Origin: Chitinophagales bacterium
GTDB lineage: Bacteria; Bacteroidota; Bacteroidia; Chitinophagales; UBA2359
Direction of reading: 5' to 3'
NCBI GenBank assembly: GCA_041392475.1
Contig: JAWKLZ010000001.1
Span: 2,418,001 to 2,482,000, forward strand
DNA length: 64,000 nucleotides
In this document: positions 35,332 to 45,131 of the stretch, piece by piece
Position numbering within the stretch: the first letter of the stretch is position 1
Layout of the letters: each line of letters opens with the position of its first letter
The notes under the pieces: model-generated
What the model was told of the DNA's origin: nothing
The model's input: only the letters and a program-made list of their open reading frames with translations
Databases searched by the model: none
Translations under genes and position numbers: made by a program

Positions 35332-36258
35332 TCAACTCAAAGCCTTGTAAGTCGCTCCTGTCAGTTCCTCACTCACTTCCCAAAGTCGCTTTGCAGTTTC
35401 TTCATTCCTTGACCTCCGGGTAGAGCGCACTTTTACAGGCTTTCCTTTGAATTCTCGCCATCCGTCGGGACCATAATAATCACCTCCCTCTACATTTTCA
35501 TCTAAGGCTGCTCGAAGGGTGGGCAATGCTCCTTTGTCAGGTTTGTGGGCAATGACTAGGCTGAACATGGGTGTCAATAGGAGGGTTGCGAATTTCGGAA
35601 TGTGTCGGCTTAATTCGGTATCAGATATTCCTGGATGTGCAGCAACGGAAATTGTGTGAATCTCAGCTTTTTCCAGTCGCCTTTGCAGTTCGTAGGCAAA
35701 CATCAGACAAGCCAATTTGCTTTGTGAATAGGCTTCCATTGCAGAATATTTCTTCTCGGATTGCAGGTCATCAAAATTGATTTTACCCCGTTTGTGTGCA
35801 ATACTACTCAGCGAAACAATTCTGGATTGAGGCGTTTTAATGATGGTTTCTAATAACAAGTCGGTGAGCAAAAAATGTCCAAAATAATTTGCTCCCATCT
35901 GACTTTCAAAACCATCTTCGGTCAAACTGAAAGGCGGAATCATGATGCCTGCATTGTTGATGAGTAAATCGAGTTGGTCATATTGCTGCAAAAAGTTGGC
36001 TGCAAAGGCTCTCACTGATTGCAGACTGCTCAGGTCAATCTGCATACATTCTAATTTTGCAAAGGAATGTTTTTGCAGAATTTTGAGTTTTGCAGCTTCG
36101 GCCTTTTCCATATTGCGACAAGCCAAAATTACTTCCATGTTTTTGCCTGCCAATGCCAAAGCGGTTTCAAAACCGAGTCCCGTATTGGCTCCTGTGACGA
36201 TGGCAATTCTGCCTTTTTGTAAAGGAACACTGTTGAGCTTCCAAGTTAATTGGGTCAT
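35332..36258 (-). CDS. Short-chain dehydrogenase/reductase
   Basis: 308 residues of the classical SDR fold: cofactor loop VTGANTGLGFET (22-29 region), NNAG (101-104), a catalytic Ser in SLSSIAH, and the YxxxK pair at Tyr177 and Lys181. The ACRN sequence after the second strand suggests NADP(H) preference. It is closest in feel to retinol dehydrogenase/WW-domain oxidoreductase-like SDRs, so the substrate is probably a hydrophobic alcohol or ketone, which is not certain. It is cytoplasmic. It follows recG on the - strand after a 349-bp gap. Confidence 0.9.
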   Translation of the reverse strand: MTQLTWKLNSVPLQKGRIAIVTGANTGLGFETALALAGKNMEVILACRNMEKAEAAKLKILQKHSFAKLECMQIDLSSLQSVRAFAANFLQQYDQLDLLINNAGIMIPPFSLTEDGFESQMGANYFGHFLLTDLLLETIIKTPQSRIVSLSSIAHKRGKINFDDLQSEKKYSAMEAYSQSKLACLMFAYELQRRLEKAEIHTISVAAHPGISDTELSRHIPKFATLLLTPMFSLVIAHKPDKGALPTLRAALDENVEGGDYYGPDGWREFKGKPVKVRSTRRSRNEETAKRLWEVSEELTGATYKALS

Positions 36259-36607
36259 TTATGGTGTTTGTTTATTGTGAAAACGGAACGTAAATCATTT
36301 ATTGTTAATTATTTAGCAATAAGTTCTGTATCGTGTGATTTACTTTTACGTCAAAAGTAAGCCAAATTGTTCACAATCAAAAGATAGTTCCAATTGCATA
36401 AGTCTTATCTCTGGCCATTTCATAAAGTCAGTGTAGATACTTAATTTGATGAATGGGTTAAGATTTTGGTTATCATTTTTTATCTATTACATCTCCCTTC
36501 CAATGTCCAATACTAAACTAATATGCAATGAAAATCATCTAATTGCAGTGATGATTGTATAAGTTGGCATCACAACAGATCGCCTCTTTTTTATTATCCT
36601 ATAATTG
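36259..36607. other. Intergenic region between recG and the SDR gene
   Basis: 349 bp, AT rich. It should contain the SDR promoter. I see no RNA gene, repeat or clear terminator. Confidence 0.4.
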
Positions 36608-38731
36608 CTAAGAAATCCTACTCCACTTGCTTTTTTCATCATTTGCCCCACTTTGAAGATACTGCTTCAAATTTTGATTCTCAGGTTTCTCCAGTTTCGG
36701 GTCATTCTCAATCACCTTTGCAGCAGCCTTTCTTGCGACTTGCAGCAATTTATTGTCCTTTGCAATGTCTGCAATACGTAGGTTCAAAACTCCACTTTGT
36801 TCCGTTCCTTCAATATTGCCGGGGCCACGCAATTGTAGATCCACTTCCGAAATCTTGAAGCCATCTGTTGTTTCCACCATTGTAGCCAGACGTTTTCGGC
36901 CATCGGCAGACAACTTATTGCCAGTCATCAAAATACAGTATGACTGATTTCCTCCTCGTCCCACACGACCACGAAGCTGATGCAACTGAGCCAATCCAAA
37001 ACGTTCGGCACTTTCTATGACCATTACCGTAGCATTTGGCACATCTACGCCCACTTCGATTACCGTAGTTGCCACCATGATTTGCGTTTCCTTGTTTTTG
37101 AAGCGCATCATCTCCTCATCCTTTGCATAGCCCGACATTTGTCCATGTACGATGCTGATTTGGTACTCAGGCTGTGGAAATGCCCTTTGTACACTTTCAT
37201 AACCATCCATCAAGTCTTTGTAATTCAGCGTTTCAGATTCATTGATAAGTGGATATACAATGTACACCTGTCGTCCTTTTGCGATTTCCTTCTTCAAAAA
37301 ACCCAACATCTGCAATCGCTTCGATTCTCGCCAGTGCATCGTTTGAATCGCTTTTCGACCAGGTGGCAATTCGTCAATGACCGACACGTCCAAATCTCCA
37401 TAAACGGTCATCGCCAAAGTTCGGGGAATCGGAGTAGCAGTCATCACCAAAACGTGTGGTGGCTTGTCATTTTTTTCCCACAATTTCGCCCGCTGTGCTA
37501 CGCCAAAGCGGTGTTGTTCGTCAATGACCGACATACCCAAATTTTGAAATACCACAGGATCTTCGATTAAAGCATGTGTACCCACCAAAATATCAATCAT
37601 GCCCAACTCCAACTTCTCCAGTAAGTTTCGCCTTGCCCTGCCTTTGACTGAACCTGTCAATATGTCCACCGTTGCGCCCACACCTTCCAAAAATTTGGAG
37701 ATTCCTGTGAAATGTTGTTGCGCCAATAGTTCAGTAGGAGCCATCATACACGCTTGAAAACCACTGTCAATTGCCATTAACATCGTCAGCAAAGCCACAA
37801 TTGTTTTCCCACTTCCGACATCTCCCTGCAATAAACGGTTCATCTGTTTCCCCACCAATGTATCTCTCCTAATCTCCTTCAATACCCGTTTTTGCGCCCC
37901 AGTAAGTTCAAAAGGTAATTTTTCGTAGAATCCATGAAAGTTCTCCGCTAATTCGGGGAAAACATACCCGTTCAGTTTGAGGTGTCTAAAATTCTTCTGT
38001 TGGACCAGTTTGATTTGGATAAAGAAAAATTCTTCGAACTTCAATCGCAGTTCTGCTTGTTTACGATTCTGTTCGTTTTCAGGTAGATGGATATTTTTAT
38101 AAGCTTCAAAACGATTGACCAATTTGTAGGCAGTCCGCACTTCTTCAGGCAGGTTTTCGGGCAAATCACTTGCCTGAATTTTGGTAAAAAGCATTTTGAT
38201 CAATCCATAAATGCCTTTGCTGTCCAAGTTGAATCTACCCAGTTTGTCGGTACTGCTGTAAACGGGCTGAATGCGGTCTGTCAAAGATACGCTCTGTGTG
38301 GGTTCTATCAACTCCAATTCGGGATGTGGTAAGCTAAAATTTTGATTGAACAAGTTCGGTTTTCCATAGACCAAATATTCTTTACCTTCTTGCAGGTAGT
38401 TTTTCATGTAGCTTGCTCCTTTGAACCATACCAATTGAATTCTACCTGTTTTGTCTCTCAGCCAGGCAGTTAAGCGTTTTTTTCTATCTTCTCCTGCTAT
38501 TTGAATATTGGAAATATAGCCTCTTAGTTGCACCACACTCGTATCTTTGTCAATGGCATCAATGGTATATAATTCGGTTTTGTCAATGTATCGAAAAGGA
38601 TAATGTTCAAGTAAATCTCCAAAGCTAAAAATCCGCAATTCTTTTTTGAGCACCTCTCCACGCTTTGGGCCAACTCCTTTGAGGTATTCAATAGGGGTAT
38701 CTAAAATGTTTCTAGCATTATTAGTAACCAT
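36608..38731 (-). CDS. recG: ATP-dependent DNA helicase RecG
   Basis: 707 residues in canonical order: the N-terminal wedge/OB section (about 60-150), then helicase motifs with Walker A GDVGSGKT (303-310), TPTELLAQQH-like motif Ia (APTELLAQQH), DEQH box (404-407), MTATPIPRT, and in lobe 2 VATTVIEVGVDVPNA and QLRGRVGRG, with the C-terminal TRG-like hairpin region. It remodels stalled replication forks and branched DNA. The length is normal for RecG and nothing is missing. Confidence 0.97.
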   Translation of the reverse strand: MVTNNARNILDTPIEYLKGVGPKRGEVLKKELRIFSFGDLLEHYPFRYIDKTELYTIDAIDKDTSVVQLRGYISNIQIAGEDRKKRLTAWLRDKTGRIQLVWFKGASYMKNYLQEGKEYLVYGKPNLFNQNFSLPHPELELIEPTQSVSLTDRIQPVYSSTDKLGRFNLDSKGIYGLIKMLFTKIQASDLPENLPEEVRTAYKLVNRFEAYKNIHLPENEQNRKQAELRLKFEEFFFIQIKLVQQKNFRHLKLNGYVFPELAENFHGFYEKLPFELTGAQKRVLKEIRRDTLVGKQMNRLLQGDVGSGKTIVALLTMLMAIDSGFQACMMAPTELLAQQHFTGISKFLEGVGATVDILTGSVKGRARRNLLEKLELGMIDILVGTHALIEDPVVFQNLGMSVIDEQHRFGVAQRAKLWEKNDKPPHVLVMTATPIPRTLAMTVYGDLDVSVIDELPPGRKAIQTMHWRESKRLQMLGFLKKEIAKGRQVYIVYPLINESETLNYKDLMDGYESVQRAFPQPEYQISIVHGQMSGYAKDEEMMRFKNKETQIMVATTVIEVGVDVPNATVMVIESAERFGLAQLHQLRGRVGRGGNQSYCILMTGNKLSADGRKRLATMVETTDGFKISEVDLQLRGPGNIEGTEQSGVLNLRIADIAKDNKLLQVARKAAAKVIENDPKLEKPENQNLKQYLQSGANDEKSKWSRIS

Positions 38732-39454
38732 GATTATTTCTATTTAGATAGGCTGTTTCAACACAGATTTAAAAAAAATATTTTTTTGCACAAAATATTT
38801 AACTTTTTATTATATTTGCATTCACACTTTGATTTTATTCATAAATTACACATCTACACACCATTTAAATTTTCTATTATTATGATGTATTCAACAATTA
38901 TCCGTTATTTGTCAGTCTCTATGAGGGAATTTTTCATTTTAATTAATTAACCTTTATTTTAAATCTTGAACTCAAAGACCAACTTACCTGTCTTTTAATA
39001 GGACACTGCCATTCACCTTATTGAAGGATAAAACCACTATTTTTCAGTCTATTGTATTGATTAATATGCTATTTAGAATAAAATTGGCATTACTCAAAAG
39101 TATTCTATCAGCAGAAAGAGAGCAATAAAGCATTAAGATGTTCTTCATATTTTTATGCTTTGCCATCAACACTCTAAGGTTTATATTCAGTTCCTATAAA
39201 AACCTCCACCACTTCAACAAAAATAAGTCCTGTAGGTTTGTATGCTATTTGTAATGGGTGAGAAATTTGTGTTCTAAGATTCAGTAAACAATTATCGGTT
39301 CATCTAAGGCTTTAGTGATAAGAGGCTTTTGAAGTTTATCTCAAAGATATGAGATATTTGAAAACCAGCACTTTCTCAAAAGGAAACTTCGAGTCTTAAT
39401 CTTTCCACTAAAAACATAGAGTGAGTCCAATTATCTTAAAACAACTCAACACAA
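38732..39454. other. Long AT-rich intergenic region before the protease cluster
   Basis: 723 bp with no convincing gene. A promoter-like TATATTTGC (38811-38819) preceded by TTTTTTGCAC lies at the left, but the spacing between boxes is wider than usual. A 21-codon ATG frame from 38882 has no features. At 39310-39413 lies the third copy of the palindromic miniature element. Otherwise I see nothing. Confidence 0.4.
39310..39413. repeat. Palindromic miniature element, diverged copy 3
   Basis: CTTTAGTGATAAGAGGCTTTTGAAGTTTA at the left and a TTCCACTAAAA end at the right align with the elements at 22767 and 27858, including AAAGATATG, ATTTG and AAACCAGCA-type middle blocks. It sits 42 bp before the first protease gene. 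Confidence 0.7.
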
Positions 39455-40990
39455 ATGAAAAATTTTCTCCTAAAAAAACTTATACTAATACTGTTTCTTT
39501 TTTCGTGTATCACAATGAAGGGTAAAACTTCTTCCTTCAATAACCTATCTGATTTACTGCAAGGTGTTAAATATGTATCCATAGATTTACTTACACTTGA
39601 AAATGATAATTCTCCGTTGTTAAAAGAAATAAAACTTTCATTTTCAAAGTACTTGCGAGAAATAGGTTTTGAATATGTAGCATTTAGTCCCAATGAAAAG
39701 GAATATTTATCACAAAAAATAACCACCTACTGTGATTTAGTAGAAATTGACTTCAAATTTCGATACGCCTATAACATACTGGATAATATGGAGTTAATCT
39801 TTCATTTTTGTGAAGGAAAAAACATTCAAGTATCTTTTAGTCAATATATTAGAACAGATTCTTTCTTATCACAGAGTCTTTTGGCTATCTGGTCAAACAG
39901 TGAATTTCAAAGACCTAATTATAATCCCTTATATCGGCTTACTATCCCACGAAATCCCATAAAATATGCTGAAAAAACATTGCAGTGGGTAATGAAAGAT
40001 GCAAAAATGCAATTCATTGAAGGAATATACCAAGCATCTGACTTAAAATCAACAAATATTTATAGAAATGTAAGGGTGGCAATTTTCAGAAATCACACTT
40101 ACGGCTTTGATATTCTTTATTTAAGCGGTGCTCCCAACTCTCTTGACTGGACAGAAGGAGAAATAATGGGTTATATTGCAGATAAACTTCCTGACGACAG
40201 TTTTTTTGCTTTTAACCATGTGAATTGGCATTTTTTAAACAAAAAAACCTCTTTTGAAGCCCATATTGTATTCAAAGGACAACAAAAAAAACAATTTCTA
40301 TTGAGTTTTAGCGATTCAGACTTGCTCCTTTCATTCACCAAAATCCCCGAAGCCCCTATCCTTTCATGTACCGAAGCTTTTTCGTATGGTAGCGGCATAG
40401 CATTGACAACTGACGGTTATATCATTACTAATCAACATGTTGTAGAATCAGCAGAGTGTATTCAGGTGGAAACAAATGATGGCATAGTGTATGATGCAGA
40501 TTTGATTTTGGAGAACAGAAAAGAAGACATTGCTATTCTAAAAATAAATGACCAAAGATTTTACTCCTTACCTCCTCTCGTTTATTCTTTTCAAAAAAAT
40601 CAAGCAGAAATTGGTGAGCATATATTCACATTGGGTTATCCCAATTATTCAAAAGACCATGCAATGAAATTGAGGACTGGGGATATTACTGCACAAAATG
40701 GCTATGATGGTAATCCCAATACCTATGAAACAAGCCTCAATGTTCAGCCAGGCAGTAGCGGTGGTGCTGCTCTTAGTTCATCGGGAGAATTGATTGGTTT
40801 GGTCAAATCTAAATATACCCAATCACCTAACATTAGCTTTATTATCAAATCTTCTGTGTTGCAAAAAATAGTTCATACTTTTTTACCAACAATCCAACTA
40901 CCCAACTCCATTGCTTTGAAAAACCTACCATTGAAGGAACAAATAAAATTATTAAAGCCTTTTATATTTCACATAAAATCCTTAAAATAA
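39455..40990 (+). CDS. Secreted trypsin-like serine protease 1
   Basis: 511 residues. A signal peptide (MKNFLLKKLILILFLFS) is followed by an N-terminal domain (about 30-170), a middle domain shared with the two following genes (about 185-300: EGIY, YLSGAPNSLDWTEGEIMGYI, VNWHF, FSDSD), and an HtrA-like chymotrypsin fold. The triad is His in ITNQHVV (~328), Asp in EDIAILKI (~358) and Ser in PGSSGGA (~435). No PDZ domain is present; instead a short tail reads LPLKEQIKLLKPFIFHIK. It should act in the periplasm or outside. Targets are unknown. It begins a tandem run of three paralogues. Confidence 0.88.
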   Translation: MKNFLLKKLILILFLFSCITMKGKTSSFNNLSDLLQGVKYVSIDLLTLENDNSPLLKEIKLSFSKYLREIGFEYVAFSPNEKEYLSQKITTYCDLVEIDFKFRYAYNILDNMELIFHFCEGKNIQVSFSQYIRTDSFLSQSLLAIWSNSEFQRPNYNPLYRLTIPRNPIKYAEKTLQWVMKDAKMQFIEGIYQASDLKSTNIYRNVRVAIFRNHTYGFDILYLSGAPNSLDWTEGEIMGYIADKLPDDSFFAFNHVNWHFLNKKTSFEAHIVFKGQQKKQFLLSFSDSDLLLSFTKIPEAPILSCTEAFSYGSGIALTTDGYIITNQHVVESAECIQVETNDGIVYDADLILENRKEDIAILKINDQRFYSLPPLVYSFQKNQAEIGEHIFTLGYPNYSKDHAMKLRTGDITAQNGYDGNPNTYETSLNVQPGSSGGAALSSSGELIGLVKSKYTQSPNISFIIKSSVLQKIVHTFLPTIQLPNSIALKNLPLKEQIKLLKPFIFHIKSLK

Positions 40991-41519
40991 AGAGTTTAAA
41001 AAATGATTACTTTCAATTATTAATTTTTTCATTTTAAAATATTTTTTTGAAAAAACCAATCCACTTTTTCTTTCGTATATTAGCAGTAAGTTTTAACACA
41101 ACTCTTTTATACACACAACACACAAATAATTTCAATTTATTAACTCTAAAAAAGTAGATATGAAAAAACCTTTCTAATTACTCCATCAAGTTTATCTCTT
41201 TATCAAATATCACACATATCACACTTAATTGAAGTTTAAATACCCTAATTCTTCAATATTAAATTCCTATGTTTTTTTATAAAGTATAGGGCAAACGCAC
41301 CAAACCACTTTGCATAAAAAAGTGGTTTATAAGTGAATAATATTTAAAGTTAAAAATAAAAACATAAGTTTTATATAAACTTTGTTTTGCGCTAAAAATT
41401 AGCACCTGTTTTTTTGGTGCGTTTGCCCTATATAAAGTATGTGATTAACTGATTTTTGAATAAGATTTTTTAAAACCCTTTTTTATAGTTATTAATTTTA
41501 TTCCCTAAAAAGCCCAATC
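40991..41519. other. Intergenic region between proteases 1 and 2, carrying a miniature element
   Basis: 529 bp, very AT rich. It contains the terminal-inverted-repeat element at 41285-41432 and no gene. The ATG at 41160 reads only five codons. Confidence 0.5.
41285..41432. mobile_element. MITE-like element with 20-bp terminal inverted repeats
   Basis: TATAGGGCAAACGCACCAAA at the left recurs exactly inverted at the right (41413-41432). TAAAG flanks both ends (41280-41284 and 41433-41437), consistent with a target-site duplication. The ~108 bp between is AT rich and non-coding, with one inner hairpin (CCACTTTGCATAAAAAAGTGG). No transposase is in the window. Confidence 0.8.
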
Positions 41520-42758
41520 ATGAATAATTTATTAACAAAATACATATTCATTACTATAATACTTATTTCTGCAAAATCAAGTGCCTATACTCTTTCAGAA
41601 TTGCCTCCAAATTTGAACAACCCTGTACGCTATTCAGAACAAACCATCAACTTTATGTTATCCAATAAAAAAATGGATGCCATTGAAGGGAAGTATAGAT
41701 GTATAAGTCAAAACGACCGACAACACCATAGAATAGCCATCATAAAAAATCAAACCGACGATTACTTGGTCATCTTTCTTCATGGAGCTAGTTACTTTAT
41801 GGACTGGCAGCAAGGAGATGAAATGGGATTCATTCCAAAAAATTCGGAGTTGCAAAGCCAATATTATTATGCAAAGTTGAGGTGGTTTCTACCCAATAGA
41901 ATACTAAGTACATGTGCGAATCTTGCTTTTTCAGGAATCAATAGAAACAAACTTCTTTTAAGTTTCAGTGATCACCCAGACATACTTGTTCGGTACGAAA
42001 AAGAGATTTCTCAAAAAGGCAACAATATACATCTTCCAAAAACCATTAATGAAAATTCTGAACCAACCAAAAATAGTATTGATGATCATCGCAGTAACAA
42101 CAATTCTCTTCAAAAAAATATGATAGACGAACCCAATTCAATTTCGTATGGCAGCAGCGTGGCTATTTCAAAGGATGGCTATATTGTGACAAATGAGCAT
42201 GTTGTAAATGGTGCAAAAAACTTTGAAGTAACACAATATCAATGGGGAGACTCCGTAACCTACGATGCTCAACTGATTTATACGGATGCTATGAATGATA
42301 TCGCCGTATTGAAGATTAATGATCATCATTTCTCAGGCTTTGATGAAATCCCTTATTCCATTTCCACAGATATGGCAGAACAAGGGGAAGATGTTTACAC
42401 ATTGGGCTATCCATTGTGTGAACAATTGGGCAAAGAAGTAAAATTGGAAAAAGGGCTTATCAATTCCCCCTATGGTTATGGAGATGATGCAAAAGCGTAT
42501 GGTACCAATATCAAACTATTACCAGGCAATAGCGGCGGCCCATTGTTTAGTTTATCCGGCAATTTGGAGGGCATTGTTTATTCTCGTTTTTCGGAATCTG
42601 ACAACATGAGTTATGCCATCAGAAGTCAGGTCTTGGTCGGAATTTTACACCATCTATCTGTTCCCATTCCAAATCAAGATAAAATTTCTCACCTTCCACT
42701 TACCGAACAAGTTAAGAAATTAAAGCCTTTTGCCTTTCGTGTAGCGGCTTATAAGTAA
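41520..42758 (+). CDS. Secreted trypsin-like serine protease 2
   Basis: 412 residues, shorter than its two neighbours because the first ~100-residue domain is absent. The signal peptide is MNNLLTKYIFITIILIS. The shared middle domain follows (about 50-160: EGKY, HGASYFMDWQQGDEMGFI), then a low-complexity Asn/Ser-rich linker (about 165-205) and the protease domain with VTNEHVV, NDIAVLKI and LPGNSGGP as the His, Asp and Ser sites. The end reads LPLTEQVKKLKPFAFRV, like the others. All triad residues are present, so it should be active. It lies after the MITE-like element and before a strong terminator. Confidence 0.88.
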   Translation: MNNLLTKYIFITIILISAKSSAYTLSELPPNLNNPVRYSEQTINFMLSNKKMDAIEGKYRCISQNDRQHHRIAIIKNQTDDYLVIFLHGASYFMDWQQGDEMGFIPKNSELQSQYYYAKLRWFLPNRILSTCANLAFSGINRNKLLLSFSDHPDILVRYEKEISQKGNNIHLPKTINENSEPTKNSIDDHRSNNNSLQKNMIDEPNSISYGSSVAISKDGYIVTNEHVVNGAKNFEVTQYQWGDSVTYDAQLIYTDAMNDIAVLKINDHHFSGFDEIPYSISTDMAEQGEDVYTLGYPLCEQLGKEVKLEKGLINSPYGYGDDAKAYGTNIKLLPGNSGGPLFSLSGNLEGIVYSRFSESDNMSYAIRSQVLVGILHHLSVPIPNQDKISHLPLTEQVKKLKPFAFRVAAYK

Positions 42759-42828
42759 ACCTCTGTCTTAATTCCAATAAGGATTGGCACGGATATTGGA
42801 CTTTTTACTTAAACTTTACTAGCAAAAT

Positions 42829-42866
42829 AGAGTCGAATGTATGGATTAATTCATATATTCGACTCT
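42829..42866 (+). terminator. Terminator hairpin after protease 2
   Basis: AGAGTCGAAT and ATTCGACTCT form a 10-bp perfect stem with an AT-rich loop, followed by GTTTTATC. It lies between proteases 2 and 3, so protease 3 is probably transcribed separately. Confidence 0.8.
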
Positions 42867-42892
42867 GTTTTATCACAAATGAAGCCTACTCC

Positions 42893-44434
42893 ATGAAATA
42901 TTTATCCTTTTTATTTTTATGGTTCACCCACATGACTGCATCTGCTATCAACATGGATGCTCCTTTACAAATTGACTTACACAAATTACTGACTGGTGTT
43001 CAATATGTTATTATTGAAGTAAGCCCCGAAAAACAAACTCAAGTAGATAGAAACGGAGACAATGTTATTGAGCATTTCAGTATTTACTTCAAACAACTGG
43101 GTATCAAAGACGTAGCATTTAGATCTGATGAGAAAGAGAAATTGCTTCGAAATGTAAATTCTATTTGTGATATTGCTTGGATGCAAATTTCGATGACCGA
43201 AACAGATGAATATTACACTGATATTAATTTCATTTTTCGTTCTTGCTTAAACGATAAAATAACAGTTCCCTACATGGGAATCATCTACAAAGACGAAAAT
43301 GAATTGATAAACATGGGGGCAATCTTACAAAAAATTTACCGCCATGAACTCATCTATCAACCACACAATCGCTTAAAACTCCCTACCAACAAGATGCTCG
43401 CTTCTGAGCATGTAGTCATGCAAAACTTAGTCAATAAAACGCCTGAATTTTTAGAAGGAATTTATGAGGAAGTTTTCAACCCGCTCAAACCTGTTCCCGA
43501 AAAATATAAAATTGCTATTCTAAAAAACAACCGTAAAACCTACGATGTCATCTATTTAGAGGGTGCTACCAACGCTGCAGATTGGATTGAGGGGGAATAC
43601 ATGGGCGAAATTTTTCCAAGTAAAGACAAATTTTTATACAGACAAGTAAACTGGTCTAGCTTTGACAAAAAAATAATGCCTGCCTTTATTACCTTCGAAA
43701 CCGAAACATCCTTTGCCATCAACTTCAATGACAGTGATGTGCGAAGTCTGTATGTTAAACGGACTGTCAAAGAAATATTGGCTGCTCAGAATCCCTCTGC
43801 ACCTATTGATGCAGCAGGCAGTGGCATTGCAATTTCGAAAGAAGGATACATTATTACCAACTACCATGTCATCAAAAATGCCAAAAGAATAGAAGTAGAA
43901 CTTCACCCAGAACGCATTCCCACTACCTACAATGCCCGAATCGTTGGCGAAGATCCCACAACCGATATTGCCATATTGAAGATTGACGACCTCAACTTTA
44001 GCTCCCTGCCCAATCTACCCTACGCTTTTCAGCCAGCACTCGTTGATGTAGGAGAAGAAGTATTCACACTCGGCTACCCACTGACTGCTACAATGGGTTC
44101 AGAAATCAAATTAACAGATGGTTTAATCAGTTCGAGAACAGGCTATCAAGGTGATGCCAATACTTATCAAATATCTGTGCCTGTGCAACCTGGAAATAGC
44201 GGAGGCCCCTTGTTTGACAAAACGGGACAGTTGATCGGTGTCATCAAAGCCAAACACGCCAACGCCGAAAATGCGGGTTATGCCGTCAAATCAAGAAGCA
44301 CGCTCAACCTAATCGAACTCCTCCCCGAACATATCGACCTTCCTACTCAAAACCTCTTACAGGGAATGTCGCTGACCGAACAAGTCAAAATCCTATCTAA
44401 TTTTGTTTTTTATATCAAGGTTTATAAGGAGTGA
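42893..44434 (+). CDS. Secreted trypsin-like serine protease 3
   Basis: 513 residues. The signal peptide is MKYLSFLFLWFTHMTASA. The N-terminal domain aligns with that of protease 1 (LLTGVQYVIIEV against LLQGVKYVSIDL). The shared middle domain has YLEGATNAADWIEGEYMGEI, VNWSSF and FNDSD. The catalytic domain has ITNYHVI (His), TDIAILKI (Asp) and QPGNSGGPLF (Ser). The C-terminal motif is MSLTEQVKILSNFVFYIKV. It is the best preserved of the three and looks fully functional. No T9SS sorting domain is present, so it may stay periplasmic. Only 26 bp separate its start from the terminator of the preceding gene. Confidence 0.88.
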   Translation: MKYLSFLFLWFTHMTASAINMDAPLQIDLHKLLTGVQYVIIEVSPEKQTQVDRNGDNVIEHFSIYFKQLGIKDVAFRSDEKEKLLRNVNSICDIAWMQISMTETDEYYTDINFIFRSCLNDKITVPYMGIIYKDENELINMGAILQKIYRHELIYQPHNRLKLPTNKMLASEHVVMQNLVNKTPEFLEGIYEEVFNPLKPVPEKYKIAILKNNRKTYDVIYLEGATNAADWIEGEYMGEIFPSKDKFLYRQVNWSSFDKKIMPAFITFETETSFAINFNDSDVRSLYVKRTVKEILAAQNPSAPIDAAGSGIAISKEGYIITNYHVIKNAKRIEVELHPERIPTTYNARIVGEDPTTDIAILKIDDLNFSSLPNLPYAFQPALVDVGEEVFTLGYPLTATMGSEIKLTDGLISSRTGYQGDANTYQISVPVQPGNSGGPLFDKTGQLIGVIKAKHANAENAGYAVKSRSTLNLIELLPEHIDLPTQNLLQGMSLTEQVKILSNFVFYIKVYKE

Positions 44435-44566
44435 AGCGTGGCAATGAAGTGTGAGGTTCTTGGCACAATATTCCAACTAATAGCTCCTTTCCTTTTCATG
44501 TATGGAATGCATCTAACACTCTGACAGCTATTAATTACAGAAATAACCTGCCACAGGTGGATTGGA

Positions 44567-45094
44567 GTGGCTTATACTCTTAATAATTACACCTATCCTT
44601 TGATAATGAACTTTGATGTGAATGGGAATCTACTTTGGACGAAACATATTACTTCTGACTTATTTGCAATTAACTATGTAAGGGATATAGATAAAATTGA
44701 AGGAGGCTATGTATTGACGGGCTACAAATTTTCTCCTGTTCCTCAGTATGGTTGGTTGGTGACGATAGACGAAGAAGGTAATTTCTGTGAGGAATTGGGG
44801 TGTGTAGAAACAGTGGTGGATATTGAGAACACAGAGACACAGAGACACAGAGTTTTTTTGCAGATTAGTCCCAATCCTGTTCGGGGTCAGGCTACAATTC
44901 AGTATCAAATTCCCAAAGATGGCGTATTGAAGGTGTATGATTATCAGGGACGAGAAATTGGATATTGGATATTAGATAGTGGCGATTCGGAAATGAATTT
45001 GAATATTGAAGGTTGGGAAAGTGGATTGTATTTGCACAAAGTAAGCATTGAAGGGAAGGAAGTGAGCAGTGGGAAGTTGATAATTGAAAATTGA
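44567..45094 (+). pseudogene. C-terminal remnant of a T9SS-sorted protein
   Basis: 175 codons from a GTG with no signal peptide. The first part (YPLIMNFDVNGNLLWTKHI, then GGYVLTGYKFS) resembles a repeated blade from large secreted Bacteroidota proteins. The end is a typical type A T9SS sorting domain (LQISPNPVRGQATIQYQIP, then LKVYDYQGREI and a final GKLIIEN). Such domains only make sense on exported proteins, so the N-terminal part has been lost. The stop upstream in this frame (44522) leaves little room. An ACACAGAG short tandem repeat lies between the two parts (44827-44850). Probably not functional. Confidence 0.7.
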
Positions 45095-45119
45095 TAGTGA
45101 GATTTTCATTCATTCCAAT

Positions 45120-45127
45120 TATATTTG
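45120..45127 (+). promoter_or_regulatory. Candidate -7 box of cysS
   Basis: TATATTTG fits the Bacteroidota TAnnTTTG element and ends only four bases before the chosen ATG, so the transcript would be leaderless or nearly so. I see no good -33 TTTG at standard spacing. Confidence 0.4.
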
Positions 45128-45131
45128 CAGC

